NCBI GenBank assembly: GCA_963976795.1
Contig: CAXBLT010000016.1
Location: 1 to 64,000 of the forward strand
DNA: 64,000 nt
Origin: UBA7359 sp963976795
GTDB taxonomy: Bacteria > Pseudomonadota > Gammaproteobacteria > Eutrophobiales > Eutrophobiaceae
Direction of reading: 5' to 3'
Shown: piece after piece, positions 43,130-52,844 of the stretch
Position numbering within the stretch: the first letter of the stretch is position 1
How the letters are laid out: every line of letters begins with the position of its first letter
Notes under the pieces: generated by a model
Seen by the model: the letters and a program-made list of their open reading frames with translations, nothing else
What the model was told of the DNA's origin: nothing
Database searches by the model: none
Made by a program: the position numbers and the translations under genes

Positions 43130-44818
43130 ATGTTTGACGTTATCGTTAATAATAGTAAAGGTGAAAGACTGCAAAACTTTCACTGTCCAGTCAGTGAATG
43201 CACCATTGGTAAAGCACGAGATAATTTTGTTCAATTACGCGGTTGGAAAGTAGCTAATCATCACGCTGAAGTAACGCGCACATCAGAAGGTCTATTTATA
43301 GAAGATAAGACGGGTAAAAACAGTATTGAAGTCAATGGCGAAGATGTAAATCACCACGGCCCTATCCGTTCTGCTGACGTTATCATCATCGCTGGCTACC
43401 ATATCAAGGCGGGAATGAGTGGCGATACTGGTGGTGATATCGATGAAGATGATGACGAAGCGTTTGATGATATGAAAACCGTTTTCGGCGTTCAGCATCA
43501 CTCAGTCTTGGAAGAGTCGGATGAAATCAGTAAGACGCTGATCAATCTTCAACATGATGAAAAGTTCAAATGGCGCAATAGAGTTCATGAAGAATTATTA
43601 GCCGCAATGGATCTGCGCCGCACAGATATCAGCAGCATGGATGAAGATACACTGCGCAAACATGTAGAAAAACTAATAAACGAAATTATTACTGAGATGG
43701 GCCCTAAACTACCCAGCGATGTTGACAAAGTAATGTTAGCTGCAGATGTTTTAAATGAAGCCGTAGGACTCGGCCCATTGGAAAAATTACTCGCCGATGA
43801 GAATGTAACAGAAATCATGGTCAACAAGTTTGATGAAATATTTATTGAACAATCGGGGAAACTAACATTATCAGATATTACTTTTTCCAGTGACGACGCA
43901 GTGATGACATCTATTGAGCGCATCGTATCACCTCTAGGTAGACGCATTGATGAAAGTTCACCACTGGTGGATGCACGCTTGAAAGACGGTTCACGTGTTA
44001 ATGCTATAATTCCGCCATTGGCATTGCGAGGTCCCTGCCTCACTATTCGAAAATTTGCCAAACAAAAACTACAGGCACAAGATCTGGTTAATTTTGGTGC
44101 GTTGAATCATGACATGGTCAAATTTTTAGAAACCGCTGTAAATAACCACATGAATATTCTTATTTCTGGCGGCACCGGCAGTGGTAAAACAACTTTGCTC
44201 AATGTACTGTCAAACTTTATTCCTCCTAGTGAGCGTATTATTACCGTTGAAGATGCAGCAGAATTAAAACTAACACAGCCTCACTTGGTCAGCCTCGAAG
44301 CGCGACCCGCAAATCTGGAAGGTAAAGGGGCCATTCCAATTCGCGATCTGGTTAAAAACTGTTTGCGTATGCGACCTGATAGAATTGTTGTCGGTGAGTG
44401 TCGTGGTGGTGAAACACTAGACATGTTACAAGCAATGAACACCGGACATGACGGTTCATTAACCACCGCTCACGCGAATACACCAAGAGATATGATCGCC
44501 AGACTAGAAGTCATGGTCATGATGTCTGGTCTAGACTTGCCTGTTTCAGCCATTAGAGAAATGGTAGCTTCCGCCGTTCATCTAATTGTGCAAATATCAC
44601 GTTATTCAGATGGTAGTCGTCGCTTGACTAATATCACTGAAATTACTGGCGTAGAATCGGGTATAGTCTCTATGCAAGATATCTTCCGTTATCAACAAGA
44701 AGGTTTTGATGAAAATGGAAAAGTAAAAGGTCACTTTGAAGCAACTGGGGCGATACCACACTTTTATGAAGAAATGCGCCAGCGCGGACTACCTGTTGAT
44801 ATGTCTATATTTTCATAG
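43130..44818 (+). CDS. cpaF: FHA–CpaF/TadA pilus assembly ATPase
   Basis: A 562-residue hexameric secretion ATPase. Residues ~1–95 form an FHA domain (ECTIGKARDNFVQLRGWKVANHHAEV and KNSIEVNG), which recognises phosphothreonine or a similar partner. An acidic linker (DIDEDDDEAFDD) leads to the CpaF core. Walker A is GGTGSGKTTLLN (about 347–358), the Walker B region is RPDRIVVGECRGGET, and the His box is MNTGHDGSLTTAHANTP. Such N-terminal FHA fusions are known in some lineages but are not the usual gammaproteobacterial form, where a separate TadZ guides TadA. No TadZ gene lies in this locus. Confidence 0.93.
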   Translation: MFDVIVNNSKGERLQNFHCPVSECTIGKARDNFVQLRGWKVANHHAEVTRTSEGLFIEDKTGKNSIEVNGEDVNHHGPIRSADVIIIAGYHIKAGMSGDTGGDIDEDDDEAFDDMKTVFGVQHHSVLEESDEISKTLINLQHDEKFKWRNRVHEELLAAMDLRRTDISSMDEDTLRKHVEKLINEIITEMGPKLPSDVDKVMLAADVLNEAVGLGPLEKLLADENVTEIMVNKFDEIFIEQSGKLTLSDITFSSDDAVMTSIERIVSPLGRRIDESSPLVDARLKDGSRVNAIIPPLALRGPCLTIRKFAKQKLQAQDLVNFGALNHDMVKFLETAVNNHMNILISGGTGSGKTTLLNVLSNFIPPSERIITVEDAAELKLTQPHLVSLEARPANLEGKGAIPIRDLVKNCLRMRPDRIVVGECRGGETLDMLQAMNTGHDGSLTTAHANTPRDMIARLEVMVMMSGLDLPVSAIREMVASAVHLIVQISRYSDGSRRLTNITEITGVESGIVSMQDIFRYQQEGFDENGKVKGHFEATGAIPHFYEEMRQRGLPVDMSIFS

Positions 44819-44827
44819 CCCATTACT

Positions 44828-45706
44828 GTGAACTTTCTCCTCAACCTATCAGCAACAGCCAGTTTTTATTTGAGTCTGCTGTGTGTGTTTTTAATGGTCA
44901 GTTTGATTTGGTTTGTTTTGGCAAAAAAAATCCAGATTGCGATGGAAAACTACAAGCAAACATTTACTACGACGGCCTCAAGCAATATGTCAGACATGTT
45001 TATGTCTATTGATGCCGGTCAATTGTTTGTGATAAATCTCATCGCGATTGTTATCTTGCCGTCAATAACGTGGTTTGTTACCGGGGATATAGCGACAACA
45101 GTGACCGTGTTAGCCGTTATCGTACTGTTGCCGCCGTTTGTCTATCGTACGATGCGTAAGAAACGCTTAAAACGCTTTGAGGAGCAATTGCCGGATGGGC
45201 TTGCAATGATATCGGGAGCCATGCGCGCCGGAGCAAGCCTGAATATTGCGCTAGAAAGTCTGGTGAAAGAACAGCCCGCCCCTCTTTCTCAAGAATTTGA
45301 ACTGTTTTTAAAGGAACAACGACTTGGCGTTGATTTTGAAGTCTCATTAAAGAGCATGTCAGAAAGAGTCCCGCTACAGGACTTTAATATGTTGGTGACA
45401 GCCTTGTTGATAAATAAAGAAGTCGGTGGCAATCTCGCCGAAACCATGGAAACCCTCGGTGATACGTTGCGCAAAAAAGCCATGATGGAAGGAAAAATTG
45501 ACGGCTTAACTGCTCAGGGAAAATTACAAGGTATTGTGATGAGCGGTTTGCCTATATTTTTGGGTTTCGTGCTTAACTTTATAGAACCTGAAGCTATGAG
45601 CAAACTCTGGACTACCACATTAGGCTGGATTGTACTGACGCTAATTATTGTAATGGAAGCTATGGCTTATTTCACAATTAGCAAGATCACCAGCATTGAC
45701 GTTTAA
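44828..45706 (+). CDS. tadB: TadB inner-membrane platform protein
   Basis: A 292-residue T2SSF-domain protein. Transmembrane segments are near residues 12–32, 65–85, 90–108, 240–260 and 268–288. The cytoplasmic T2SSF part has LPDGLAMISGAMRAGASLNIALESL and VGGNLAETMETLGDTLRKKAMM. It forms the inner-membrane platform with TadC for pilus growth by the ATPase. It lies 9 bp after cpaF and 11 bp before tadC. Confidence 0.93.
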   Translation: MNFLLNLSATASFYLSLLCVFLMVSLIWFVLAKKIQIAMENYKQTFTTTASSNMSDMFMSIDAGQLFVINLIAIVILPSITWFVTGDIATTVTVLAVIVLLPPFVYRTMRKKRLKRFEEQLPDGLAMISGAMRAGASLNIALESLVKEQPAPLSQEFELFLKEQRLGVDFEVSLKSMSERVPLQDFNMLVTALLINKEVGGNLAETMETLGDTLRKKAMMEGKIDGLTAQGKLQGIVMSGLPIFLGFVLNFIEPEAMSKLWTTTLGWIVLTLIIVMEAMAYFTISKITSIDV

Positions 45707-45717
45707 AGAGAAAACCA

Positions 45718-46599
45718 ATGAATAACATTTATTATAGCGGGAGCATTCTGGCATATTTTGCAGCAGCAGCGTTGTTCGTTATATTCATTGCTGTTGTCTA
45801 CGGCATGATCGATAAGGAAGATCGTACCTATATGGATCCCTTGTCCTGGAAGTTAAAACTACTGTGGCCGTTCATTCAGATTCTTGCCAACTTTTTCGTT
45901 GTTTTCCTGCCCTATGAAGTTCTAGAAAACACTGAAAAGAAAATCACACATTCCGGCGTCAGTTATCTCCTGACCGCTGAACAGTTTATCGCCCTGAGAA
46001 TAATTTCCGCACTAATCGCCCCACTGTTTGCGTTATTCATTATGTTCTGCCTGAAAAACTTTCAACCTATCTGGCTCGTAATCACACCATTGCTCGGTTT
46101 TATGTTACCTAACATCTGGTTATCAGACGTTAGAAAGAAACGTGACAATGCAGTTATACGCACGCTACCAGTTTATCTGGACTTTATTACCATGTGTGTT
46201 GAAGGCGGACTAAATCTTCAGGGTGCATTAGGTCAAGCCATGGAAAAAGCTTCTCCGGGTCCTCTGCGAAATGAATTTGCTGTCGTGTTACGTGATTTGC
46301 GTTCTGGCTTGTCTCGCGCCGATTCACTTCGAAGAATGGCCGAACGCCTCGATATTCAGGAGATAACATCGTTTGTGAGTTCGATTGTGCAAGCGGAAAA
46401 AATGGGGGCTTCATTAGCTAATGTATTAAGGGTTCAATCTGAACAGCGCCGTGGCGAACGCTTTCAACGAGCAGAAAAACAGGCAATGGAAGCACCTGTT
46501 AAACTCGTTTTTCCGCTTGTTATGTTTATATTTCCTATCACTTTTATCATTTTATTATTTCCGATCGCGATGAAGTTCCTCGCTGAAGGGTTGTTATGA
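45718..46599 (+). CDS. tadC: TadC inner-membrane platform protein
   Basis: A 293-residue T2SSF-domain partner of TadB. It has N-terminal transmembrane segments (about 9–28 and 95–140), the T2SSF signature TLPVYLDFITMCVEGGLNLQGALGQAMEKAS and GASLANVLRVQSEQRRGERFQRAEKQAMEAPVKLVFPL, then a terminal hydrophobic helix. Its stop overlaps the DUF192 start (ATGA). Confidence 0.93.
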   Translation: MNNIYYSGSILAYFAAAALFVIFIAVVYGMIDKEDRTYMDPLSWKLKLLWPFIQILANFFVVFLPYEVLENTEKKITHSGVSYLLTAEQFIALRIISALIAPLFALFIMFCLKNFQPIWLVITPLLGFMLPNIWLSDVRKKRDNAVIRTLPVYLDFITMCVEGGLNLQGALGQAMEKASPGPLRNEFAVVLRDLRSGLSRADSLRRMAERLDIQEITSFVSSIVQAEKMGASLANVLRVQSEQRRGERFQRAEKQAMEAPVKLVFPLVMFIFPITFIILLFPIAMKFLAEGLL

Positions 46600-46952
46600 T
46601 ACATGGCTATCTATCAGACATAGACGACAATTGTTTATTTGAACAGGTTTCACGCACTACCCGTTTTCTAGAACGACTTTGTGGTTTGTTGTTCTCTCCC
46701 CGTTTAAAAAAAAATGAGGCTTTGTTGATTGAACCTTGTTCTTCAGTTCACACTGTTGGTATGCGATACGCGATCGATGTTGTGTTTATTGATAAAGACT
46801 GGCACGTAGTAAAAACAACAAAATCATTAAAGCCATGGCGGATAGCTGCTTCTAGCAAGGCCTACAGAGTGCTTGAGCTTGCCAGTGACGACCTCGAACT
46901 AATTAACCTCCCATCAGGACAACAACTAAAGTGGCATAGTCATGTTGATTAA
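46596..46952 (+). CDS. DUF192 family protein
   Basis: A 118-residue DUF192 protein: ARFLERLCGLLFSP-like opening (RTTRFLERLCGLLFSPRL), then LLIEPCSSVHTVGMRYAIDVVFIDKDWHVVK and LELASDD. The family has a small beta fold of unknown function. Most members are exported or stand alone; here no signal peptide is seen and it is fused into the Tad operon by overlaps on both sides (4 bp with tadC, 11 bp with the next gene), so a pilus-related role is likely but undefined. Confidence 0.88.
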   Translation: MIHGYLSDIDDNCLFEQVSRTTRFLERLCGLLFSPRLKKNEALLIEPCSSVHTVGMRYAIDVVFIDKDWHVVKTTKSLKPWRIAASSKAYRVLELASDDLELINLPSGQQLKWHSHVD

Positions 46953-47406
46953 ATTTATTACGCGAGGATTTATTTTAATGGTCCTTTTATGCCTTGCCGC
47001 GTGCACACCCGCCAATACAAAAAATACAGAAGAAGAACCTAAACTTGATTTGATTGAAATTCTGGAGCAAGCAAATATCGCATATGAAAACGATGACCTT
47101 GTAACAAGTGAAAAAAACTACGGAATTTTAATCAATAAATTACCTGAAGAAGCAGAATATTGGTTCCGACTAGGGAATATCTATGTCCGGACGAATAGAC
47201 CTTATGATGCAATGAGTTTATATCGGGAGGCAGTGTTACGTGATCCTCAGTTTGCCAAAGCCTGGTATAACCTGGGTATTGTACAACTAAAACAAACTGC
47301 GTTTAGCCTGAATGAAATGCTGATTTATACGGATAAACAAGACCCTCTTTATAGCAAAGCAGCCACAATGCTTGAACAGATCAAGTCCATAGTTGAAGAA
47401 AAATAG
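46942..47406 (+). CDS. TPR lipoprotein, TadD-like
   Basis: A 154-residue lipoprotein with lipobox LCLAAC (Cys at residue 21) and at least two tetratricopeptide repeats (NIAYENDDLVTSEKNYGILI-type and YWFRLGNIYVRTNRPYDAMSLY, AKAWYNLGIVQLKQ). TadD-type TPR lipoproteins act as pilotins for the secretin, and this is the best candidate in the locus. It is shorter than usual TadD. Confidence 0.82.
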   Translation: MLIKFITRGFILMVLLCLAACTPANTKNTEEEPKLDLIEILEQANIAYENDDLVTSEKNYGILINKLPEEAEYWFRLGNIYVRTNRPYDAMSLYREAVLRDPQFAKAWYNLGIVQLKQTAFSLNEMLIYTDKQDPLYSKAATMLEQIKSIVEEK

Positions 47407-47462
47407 TCGGCTAAATTTATCTTCTAAAAATAATTGCACAATACGTTTTAGATTAAATATAA

Positions 47463-48362
47463 ATGCGACAAGATAATTATTACATCGGTAAAAATAACCA
47501 AAATGCACAAGCCATGGTTGAGTTTGTCATCATAATACCAGTTCTGTTAATGCTGGTTCTGGGGATTATTCAGTTCGCATTGGTGTACAAAGCAAAAATT
47601 ACTCTTAATTACGCTACATTTCAAACAGTCAGAGCAGGCACATTAAACAATGCCAGCCTGTCGGCAATGCAAACAGCATTCGCCAGTAATATGGCCCCGC
47701 TCTATGCAACGAGCTACTTTAATACTCCCCCGGTTGATCAAACAAAGTTATGTACCACAAGCTTTCTAACCACTGAGACTGCCCGCAATGCCAGAACTGG
47801 TGCGAACCGCATCATGGGTACGGGCCTACGCAATGTGTTAGATAACCCAGGCTCTGGCATGGACGATAAGTGGGGGTCTGATCAGGTATTTTGTGCCAGG
47901 AGAATTGTTCAGAGTCAAATAGATAGTGGCTTTGCCAACTTAACAGTCGTTAATCCGGCACAACCTTTCTCATTCGATAAATTTGGTATTGATGCTTATT
48001 ATGCAGGCACCGACAGTATAGAAAGGATGATACCTAACGATAACCTGATGTATCGCGATGCGGACGTTATTGATGCCATCCATTCCGTACAAGATGCAAA
48101 TTTATTAAAAGTACATGTCGGTTATTGTTATGAATTGTTTATCCCTTTTATAAACAGAATCGTCTGGGCTATGCAAACGAACAGCGCTGCAACAACACCT
48201 GGCGGATTTGGTCCTCCAACATCAGGGACATTTGCTGCCACCTGTCTTGCTGCGGGAGACTCAACAAATCTCGACAGAAGATTCGGCATACCTCTTTATG
48301 CCCAAGGTATTATGCGTATGCAATCACCCGCTGTGCTATGTGAAATTAATGATAATTGCTAA
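47463..48362 (+). CDS. TadE-type pilus protein
   Basis: A 299-residue protein with a TadE domain at the N-terminus: NAQAMVEFVIIIPVLLMLVLGIIQFALVYKAK and LNYATFQTVRAGTLNN. Its Glu at +5-like position and single helix are typical of processed pseudopilins. Four or more cysteines in the exported part (KLCTTSF, VFCARRI, ATCLAAG, and CEINDNC at the end) may form disulfides. It is the last gene of the pilus cluster; mutS follows 54 bp later. Confidence 0.85.
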   Translation: MRQDNYYIGKNNQNAQAMVEFVIIIPVLLMLVLGIIQFALVYKAKITLNYATFQTVRAGTLNNASLSAMQTAFASNMAPLYATSYFNTPPVDQTKLCTTSFLTTETARNARTGANRIMGTGLRNVLDNPGSGMDDKWGSDQVFCARRIVQSQIDSGFANLTVVNPAQPFSFDKFGIDAYYAGTDSIERMIPNDNLMYRDADVIDAIHSVQDANLLKVHVGYCYELFIPFINRIVWAMQTNSAATTPGGFGPPTSGTFAATCLAAGDSTNLDRRFGIPLYAQGIMRMQSPAVLCEINDNC

Positions 48363-48416
48363 ATGTATGTTAATTCAGCGCTGGTCAAGGTTTACATGCT
48401 TTATTACAATTAAGGC

Positions 48417-50972
48417 ATGCCGGCCCTAACTCAGCAGTTACCCACCCATACTCCGGTGATGCAGCAGTATCTCGGCTTTAAAGCTGAACACCCTGATATG
48501 CTGCTATTCTTTCGCATGGGCGACTTCTACGAGTTGTTTTATGACGATGCCAAGAAAGCCGCACGTTTATTGAATATCACCCTGACCAAACGCGGTAAGT
48601 CTGCTGGCGAGGCAATCCCAATGGCGGGTGTACCCTATCATGCTGTAGATAACTATCTGGCAAAGCTGGTCAATCTCGGGGAATCGATCGTTATCTGTGA
48701 ACAAGTAGGTGATCCCAGTCTTTCTAAAGGCCCGGTTGAGCGTAAAGTCGTACGCATCATTACACCGGGAACCATTACGGAAGATAGCTTATTAAATGAA
48801 CGCGTTGCGAATGTACTACTATCGATCTATAAAACCAAACAACAATATGGTTTAGCTAGCGTCGAGCTCAGTAGCGGTCGAGTCACTATGCTTGAAGTTG
48901 ATAACTCTCCCTGTCTAGAAGATATTATCGAACAATACCAGCCCGCAGAAATTTTGCTTAGTGAAGGGTTTGAAGATGGATGCCTGGATCACCTGAATAA
49001 AGCTATAACAAAACGCCCAGATTGGCATTTTAATAAGAAGACAGCCGAATCAATTATCAAACAACAATATAACATTAAAGATCTTAATGGCTTTGGCTGC
49101 CAACAAATGGACACCGCAACAAGTGCACTAGGATGTTTAATCCAATATCTCAGTGACACACAAAAAACACTGTTACCTCACTTACAAAATCCGAAAATAC
49201 ATACCGAAAATGGTGTTATACAGATCGATGCGATCTCACGTCGCAATCTAGAATTGGAAACGAGTCTGGCTGAAGGGAAATCTCATTCACTATTAGATGT
49301 GATCGATACCACATCAACCGTGATGGGTGGTCGTTTATTACGCCGTTGGTTACAACAGCCGATTCGTGATCATGCGCTCTTACAGCGCCGGCATGACGCC
49401 GTAGCAAAATTATTACATGATCGATTCCATAGTGACTTTCATGAAGCCATGCGTGGCATTTGTGACATTGAACGTATCATGTCGCGTGTTGCCTTAAAAT
49501 CTGCAAGACCACGCGATCTAATACAACTGCGAGACAGTATTACTCTGCTCCCACAAATCAAAGATCGTCTAGCAAAAATTGATAGCCCTAGACTAAATGA
49601 TTTATATCAAGATATTAGTTTGTTCCCTGAGTTACTGCAGACCTTAAATAAAGCACTAGTAGATGAACCACCGGTAATTATTCGTGACGGAGGTGTGATT
49701 GCTGGAGGTTATGACAAAGAGTTAGATCAATTAAGACAGCTCAGCAATGATGCAAGTCAGTTCTTAACTAATCTCGAAGCACAAGAAAAACAACGTACCG
49801 GTATTCAAGGTTTAAAAGTAGGCTATAACCGGGTACATGGCTATTACATAGAGATTAGCCGCCTCCATTCTGCCAATGTCCCGGACAATTATAATCGTCG
49901 TCAAACCTTAAAGGCAGTAGAACGTTTCATTACGCCAGAATTAAAAGATTTTGAAAATAAAATTCTGAGTGCAAAGGAAAAATCATTAGCACGCGAAAAA
50001 CAATTGTACGATGAATTGCTAACTATCATTGCTAATCACTTATCTGAACTACAACACTGCGCGTCAGCGCTTGCTGAGTTTGATATCTACCTAAGTTTTG
50101 CGGAAGTGGCAGAAACTCTAAATTTTACTGCACCAGTGCTGACAAAAGAAAAAGGAATTCATATCGAAGCGGGACGGCACCCTGTTGTTGAACAGATTCA
50201 ATCCGCACCATTCATAGCCAATGATTTGTTGCTCGATATCGACACGAGTATGCTCATCATTACTGGCCCCAATATGGGCGGTAAATCAACCTATATGCGA
50301 CAGACAGCCTTGATTGTAATCCTCGCTCATATCGGCAGTTATGTCCCGGCAGCAAAGGCTATTATTGGGCCTATTGATCGCTTATTTACTCGTATAGGTG
50401 CTTCAGACGACCTCAGCAGCGGTCGTTCAACCTTTATGGTAGAAATGACAGAAACAGCTAATATCCTAAATAATGCAAGCGAGAACAGTCTTGTTTTGAT
50501 GGATGAAATAGGTCGTGGTACAAGCACCTATGACGGCTTGGCATTGGCCTGGGCCTGTGCTTTGCATCTCGCAAAGATAACTCAGGCCTACACCCTGTTC
50601 GCTACACACTATTTTGAGCTGACAGCATTGCCCGAACATAACAATAATGTTGCAAATGTACACATGGACGTCGTTGAACACGGCGATGAGATAGTGTTAT
50701 TGCATTCTGTTCAACAAGGCCCGGCAAATCAAAGTTATGGCATACAAGTCGCTGCTCTTGCAGGCATACCCAAAACCGTTATCACGGCTGCAAAAAATCG
50801 TTTACATGAAATTGAATCACACTCCCCCATAGCTAATACTGAAAAACCACAAACTGATTTATTTAATACCGATCCAATTTTAGAAAAAATAAAAATAATT
50901 GATCCAGATTCTACTAACCCGAAACAAGCACTAGCGCTATTGTATGAATTAAAAGCAATGCTGGATCGTTAA
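48417..50972 (+). CDS. mutS: DNA mismatch repair protein MutS
   Basis: An 851-residue mismatch-recognition ATPase. The mismatch-binding F-x-E is in FFRMGDFYELF, and the ATPase has Walker A TGPNMGGKSTYMRQ, the Walker B/signature DEIGRGTSTYDGLALAWA and ATHYFEL. It is followed by an ABC-2 pair and fdxA, matching the known mutS–fdxA neighbourhood of gammaproteobacteria with two extra genes between. Confidence 0.98.
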   Translation: MPALTQQLPTHTPVMQQYLGFKAEHPDMLLFFRMGDFYELFYDDAKKAARLLNITLTKRGKSAGEAIPMAGVPYHAVDNYLAKLVNLGESIVICEQVGDPSLSKGPVERKVVRIITPGTITEDSLLNERVANVLLSIYKTKQQYGLASVELSSGRVTMLEVDNSPCLEDIIEQYQPAEILLSEGFEDGCLDHLNKAITKRPDWHFNKKTAESIIKQQYNIKDLNGFGCQQMDTATSALGCLIQYLSDTQKTLLPHLQNPKIHTENGVIQIDAISRRNLELETSLAEGKSHSLLDVIDTTSTVMGGRLLRRWLQQPIRDHALLQRRHDAVAKLLHDRFHSDFHEAMRGICDIERIMSRVALKSARPRDLIQLRDSITLLPQIKDRLAKIDSPRLNDLYQDISLFPELLQTLNKALVDEPPVIIRDGGVIAGGYDKELDQLRQLSNDASQFLTNLEAQEKQRTGIQGLKVGYNRVHGYYIEISRLHSANVPDNYNRRQTLKAVERFITPELKDFENKILSAKEKSLAREKQLYDELLTIIANHLSELQHCASALAEFDIYLSFAEVAETLNFTAPVLTKEKGIHIEAGRHPVVEQIQSAPFIANDLLLDIDTSMLIITGPNMGGKSTYMRQTALIVILAHIGSYVPAAKAIIGPIDRLFTRIGASDDLSSGRSTFMVEMTETANILNNASENSLVLMDEIGRGTSTYDGLALAWACALHLAKITQAYTLFATHYFELTALPEHNNNVANVHMDVVEHGDEIVLLHSVQQGPANQSYGIQVAALAGIPKTVITAAKNRLHEIESHSPIANTEKPQTDLFNTDPILEKIKIIDPDSTNPKQALALLYELKAMLDR

Positions 50973-51011
50973 TATCAAAACAAGCATTATAATAAATAAT
51001 CAACGCTGTTC

Positions 51012-51821
51012 ATGTTAAACCTATATCGCTTAAAAGAGCTGACGCTATTTAATTTCTATTCTTCCCTGAGCAGCTTGAAAAGTCTGGCGTTCATCATTCC
51101 CTATTTTTTATTTTGGTACCTAGTCTTCGATAACGTTATTTTACTCGCTGTTGAATGGCTACAAAGCACACAAGGTCTTATGTTTGTGAGTTGGATCACA
51201 CAAGATCAAGAGCTTGCGTTGGAATTGTTTGTCGATCGTTCTGCAAGTTTGTCGATCTACTTGCTTGTATCAATAACACTGACACCATTATTTATTTTAA
51301 TTGCGGCAAACAATCAATATTCCAGTGATATGTCCAGAGGGGCATTTCGCTTTTTATTGATGCGTGCAACACGCGCCGAAATTTATTTTTCACGATTTAT
51401 TGCAGTAACATTGCTAGTCTTAATCTGCATCTCTATCACTTCAGTATGGGCTTCGGTACAAGCATTGTTAAATGAGGAAGATACCTTTGAAGCCATCACT
51501 GTATTTGGCCTACAAACCTTTATTCTCGTGTTTATCTATAGCCTACCTTTTATCGCCTTTATGTCGATGGTCTCATCCTTCGCGCGTTCTGCATTCGGCT
51601 CACTGTTTTTGGGGATGATGAGCTATGCCATTCTGGTAATCATCAGTTTTTGGTTTAAATCGGATATTAGTCATGCGATCTATTTGATACCTAGTGGTCT
51701 TAAATCTTATTTAATAGATATCAACACTGAAAATATTTTGACTTCTATTTCTGCACTCTTGGCATACACCCTGTTCTATTTCGTATGCGGATGGCATATC
51801 TTCAAACGCAGGGATATATAA
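51012..51821 (+). CDS. ABC-2-type transporter permease
   Basis: A 269-residue protein with about six hydrophobic segments (for example LAFIIPYFLFWYLVFDNVILL, SIYLLVSITLTPLFILIAA, LFLGMMSYAILVIISFWF). The cytoplasmic loop NQYSSDMSRGAFRFLLMRATRAEIYFSRF is typical of NosY-like ABC-2 permeases. Its gene ends directly at the ATPase start, with which it forms the exporter. The substrate is unknown. Confidence 0.82.
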   Translation: MLNLYRLKELTLFNFYSSLSSLKSLAFIIPYFLFWYLVFDNVILLAVEWLQSTQGLMFVSWITQDQELALELFVDRSASLSIYLLVSITLTPLFILIAANNQYSSDMSRGAFRFLLMRATRAEIYFSRFIAVTLLVLICISITSVWASVQALLNEEDTFEAITVFGLQTFILVFIYSLPFIAFMSMVSSFARSAFGSLFLGMMSYAILVIISFWFKSDISHAIYLIPSGLKSYLIDINTENILTSISALLAYTLFYFVCGWHIFKRRDI

Positions 51822-52751
51822 ATGGCCCGCCATATTAAATGTGAATCATTAACAAAACGTTTCCAAGGCATTAAAGCTCTTGATGGGTTTAACCTGGAAT
51901 TAGAGGTAACACAACCCACTGGAATAGTGGGCCCAAATGGAGCAGGCAAATCAACTTTGTTTGCGATTCTGTGTGGTTTTATAAGTCCCACTTCTGGCAA
52001 GGTCCGCGTTTTGGAGCACACGCCTGATGCGAGTTATATAAAAGGCAGACTCTCGTTACTGCCTCAAGATACTTCAATGTTTAAAGGTGTTGATGTAATG
52101 ACTCAGCTTAAACATTACGCAAGACTGCAAAACTTCAATCACAATGAAGCTAAAAAAGAAGTTGACCATGTACTATCACTGGTGCAAGCAACTGGTTTTT
52201 CAAATCAATATCCAGAAACATTAAGCTTTGGTCAACGCAAGCGAATCATGTTGGCTCAGTCCTTAATTGGCAAACCGGAATTAATATTGATGGATGAACC
52301 CACTTCAGGCCTTGATCCAGTTGCCGCAACAGAGGTAAGAAAATTACTACGTGATTTGGGCAATGAATACAGCGTCATCATTAGCTCACATAATTTATCC
52401 GAAATTGAAGATATCTGCAGCGATATCGCTATCTTGAACAAAGGCAAACTGGTAACCCATTCCAGTCTATCTGAGCTAAAACGAAGCGGCCAATGCTTTA
52501 GCCTTATATTGGAAACACCTTGTGATATCCATTTAAGCGAATTATTAAAAGAAATAAGTGGCATAAGCAAAATAGAAAATGATAACGAGGATATGAAATC
52601 ATGGATTATTCACTATGAATCAGGCTCAGCAGAACAACTGCAGATAAAGATATTATCTAAGCTCGGAGAAACAGGAATCGCTATTTCTGAGCTCAAGAAG
52701 GGAAAAGCATTAGCTGACGAAGTATCTGAAATAATAAAAAGTAATAATTAA
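51822..52751 (+). CDS. ABC transporter ATP-binding protein
   Basis: A 309-residue ATPase for the ABC-2 permease encoded just upstream. Walker A is GPNGAGKSTL, the signature ETLSFGQRKRIMLAQSL, Walker B LILMDEPTSGLDP, and the H-loop SHN. A C-terminal ~90-residue extension is typical of CcmA/NosF-like exporters. The export substrate cannot be told from the sequence. Confidence 0.92.
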   Translation: MARHIKCESLTKRFQGIKALDGFNLELEVTQPTGIVGPNGAGKSTLFAILCGFISPTSGKVRVLEHTPDASYIKGRLSLLPQDTSMFKGVDVMTQLKHYARLQNFNHNEAKKEVDHVLSLVQATGFSNQYPETLSFGQRKRIMLAQSLIGKPELILMDEPTSGLDPVAATEVRKLLRDLGNEYSVIISSHNLSEIEDICSDIAILNKGKLVTHSSLSELKRSGQCFSLILETPCDIHLSELLKEISGISKIENDNEDMKSWIIHYESGSAEQLQIKILSKLGETGIAISELKKGKALADEVSEIIKSNN

Positions 52752-52754
52752 ATA

Positions 52755-52780
52755 ACCATTTAATTAATTGAATGGTCTTT
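52755..52780 (+). terminator. Terminator after the ABC ATPase
   Basis: ACCATT … AATGGT stem extended through T·G and AAT/ATT, followed by CTTTT, 4 bp after the stop codon. It is AT-rich and of moderate strength. Confidence 0.55.
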
Positions 52781-52844
52781 TATGCAGGGCTAGGAACGAG
52801 TATGATCCGGTTCTTTTTAAAACTCGAATTTATAGGTAAATCTA

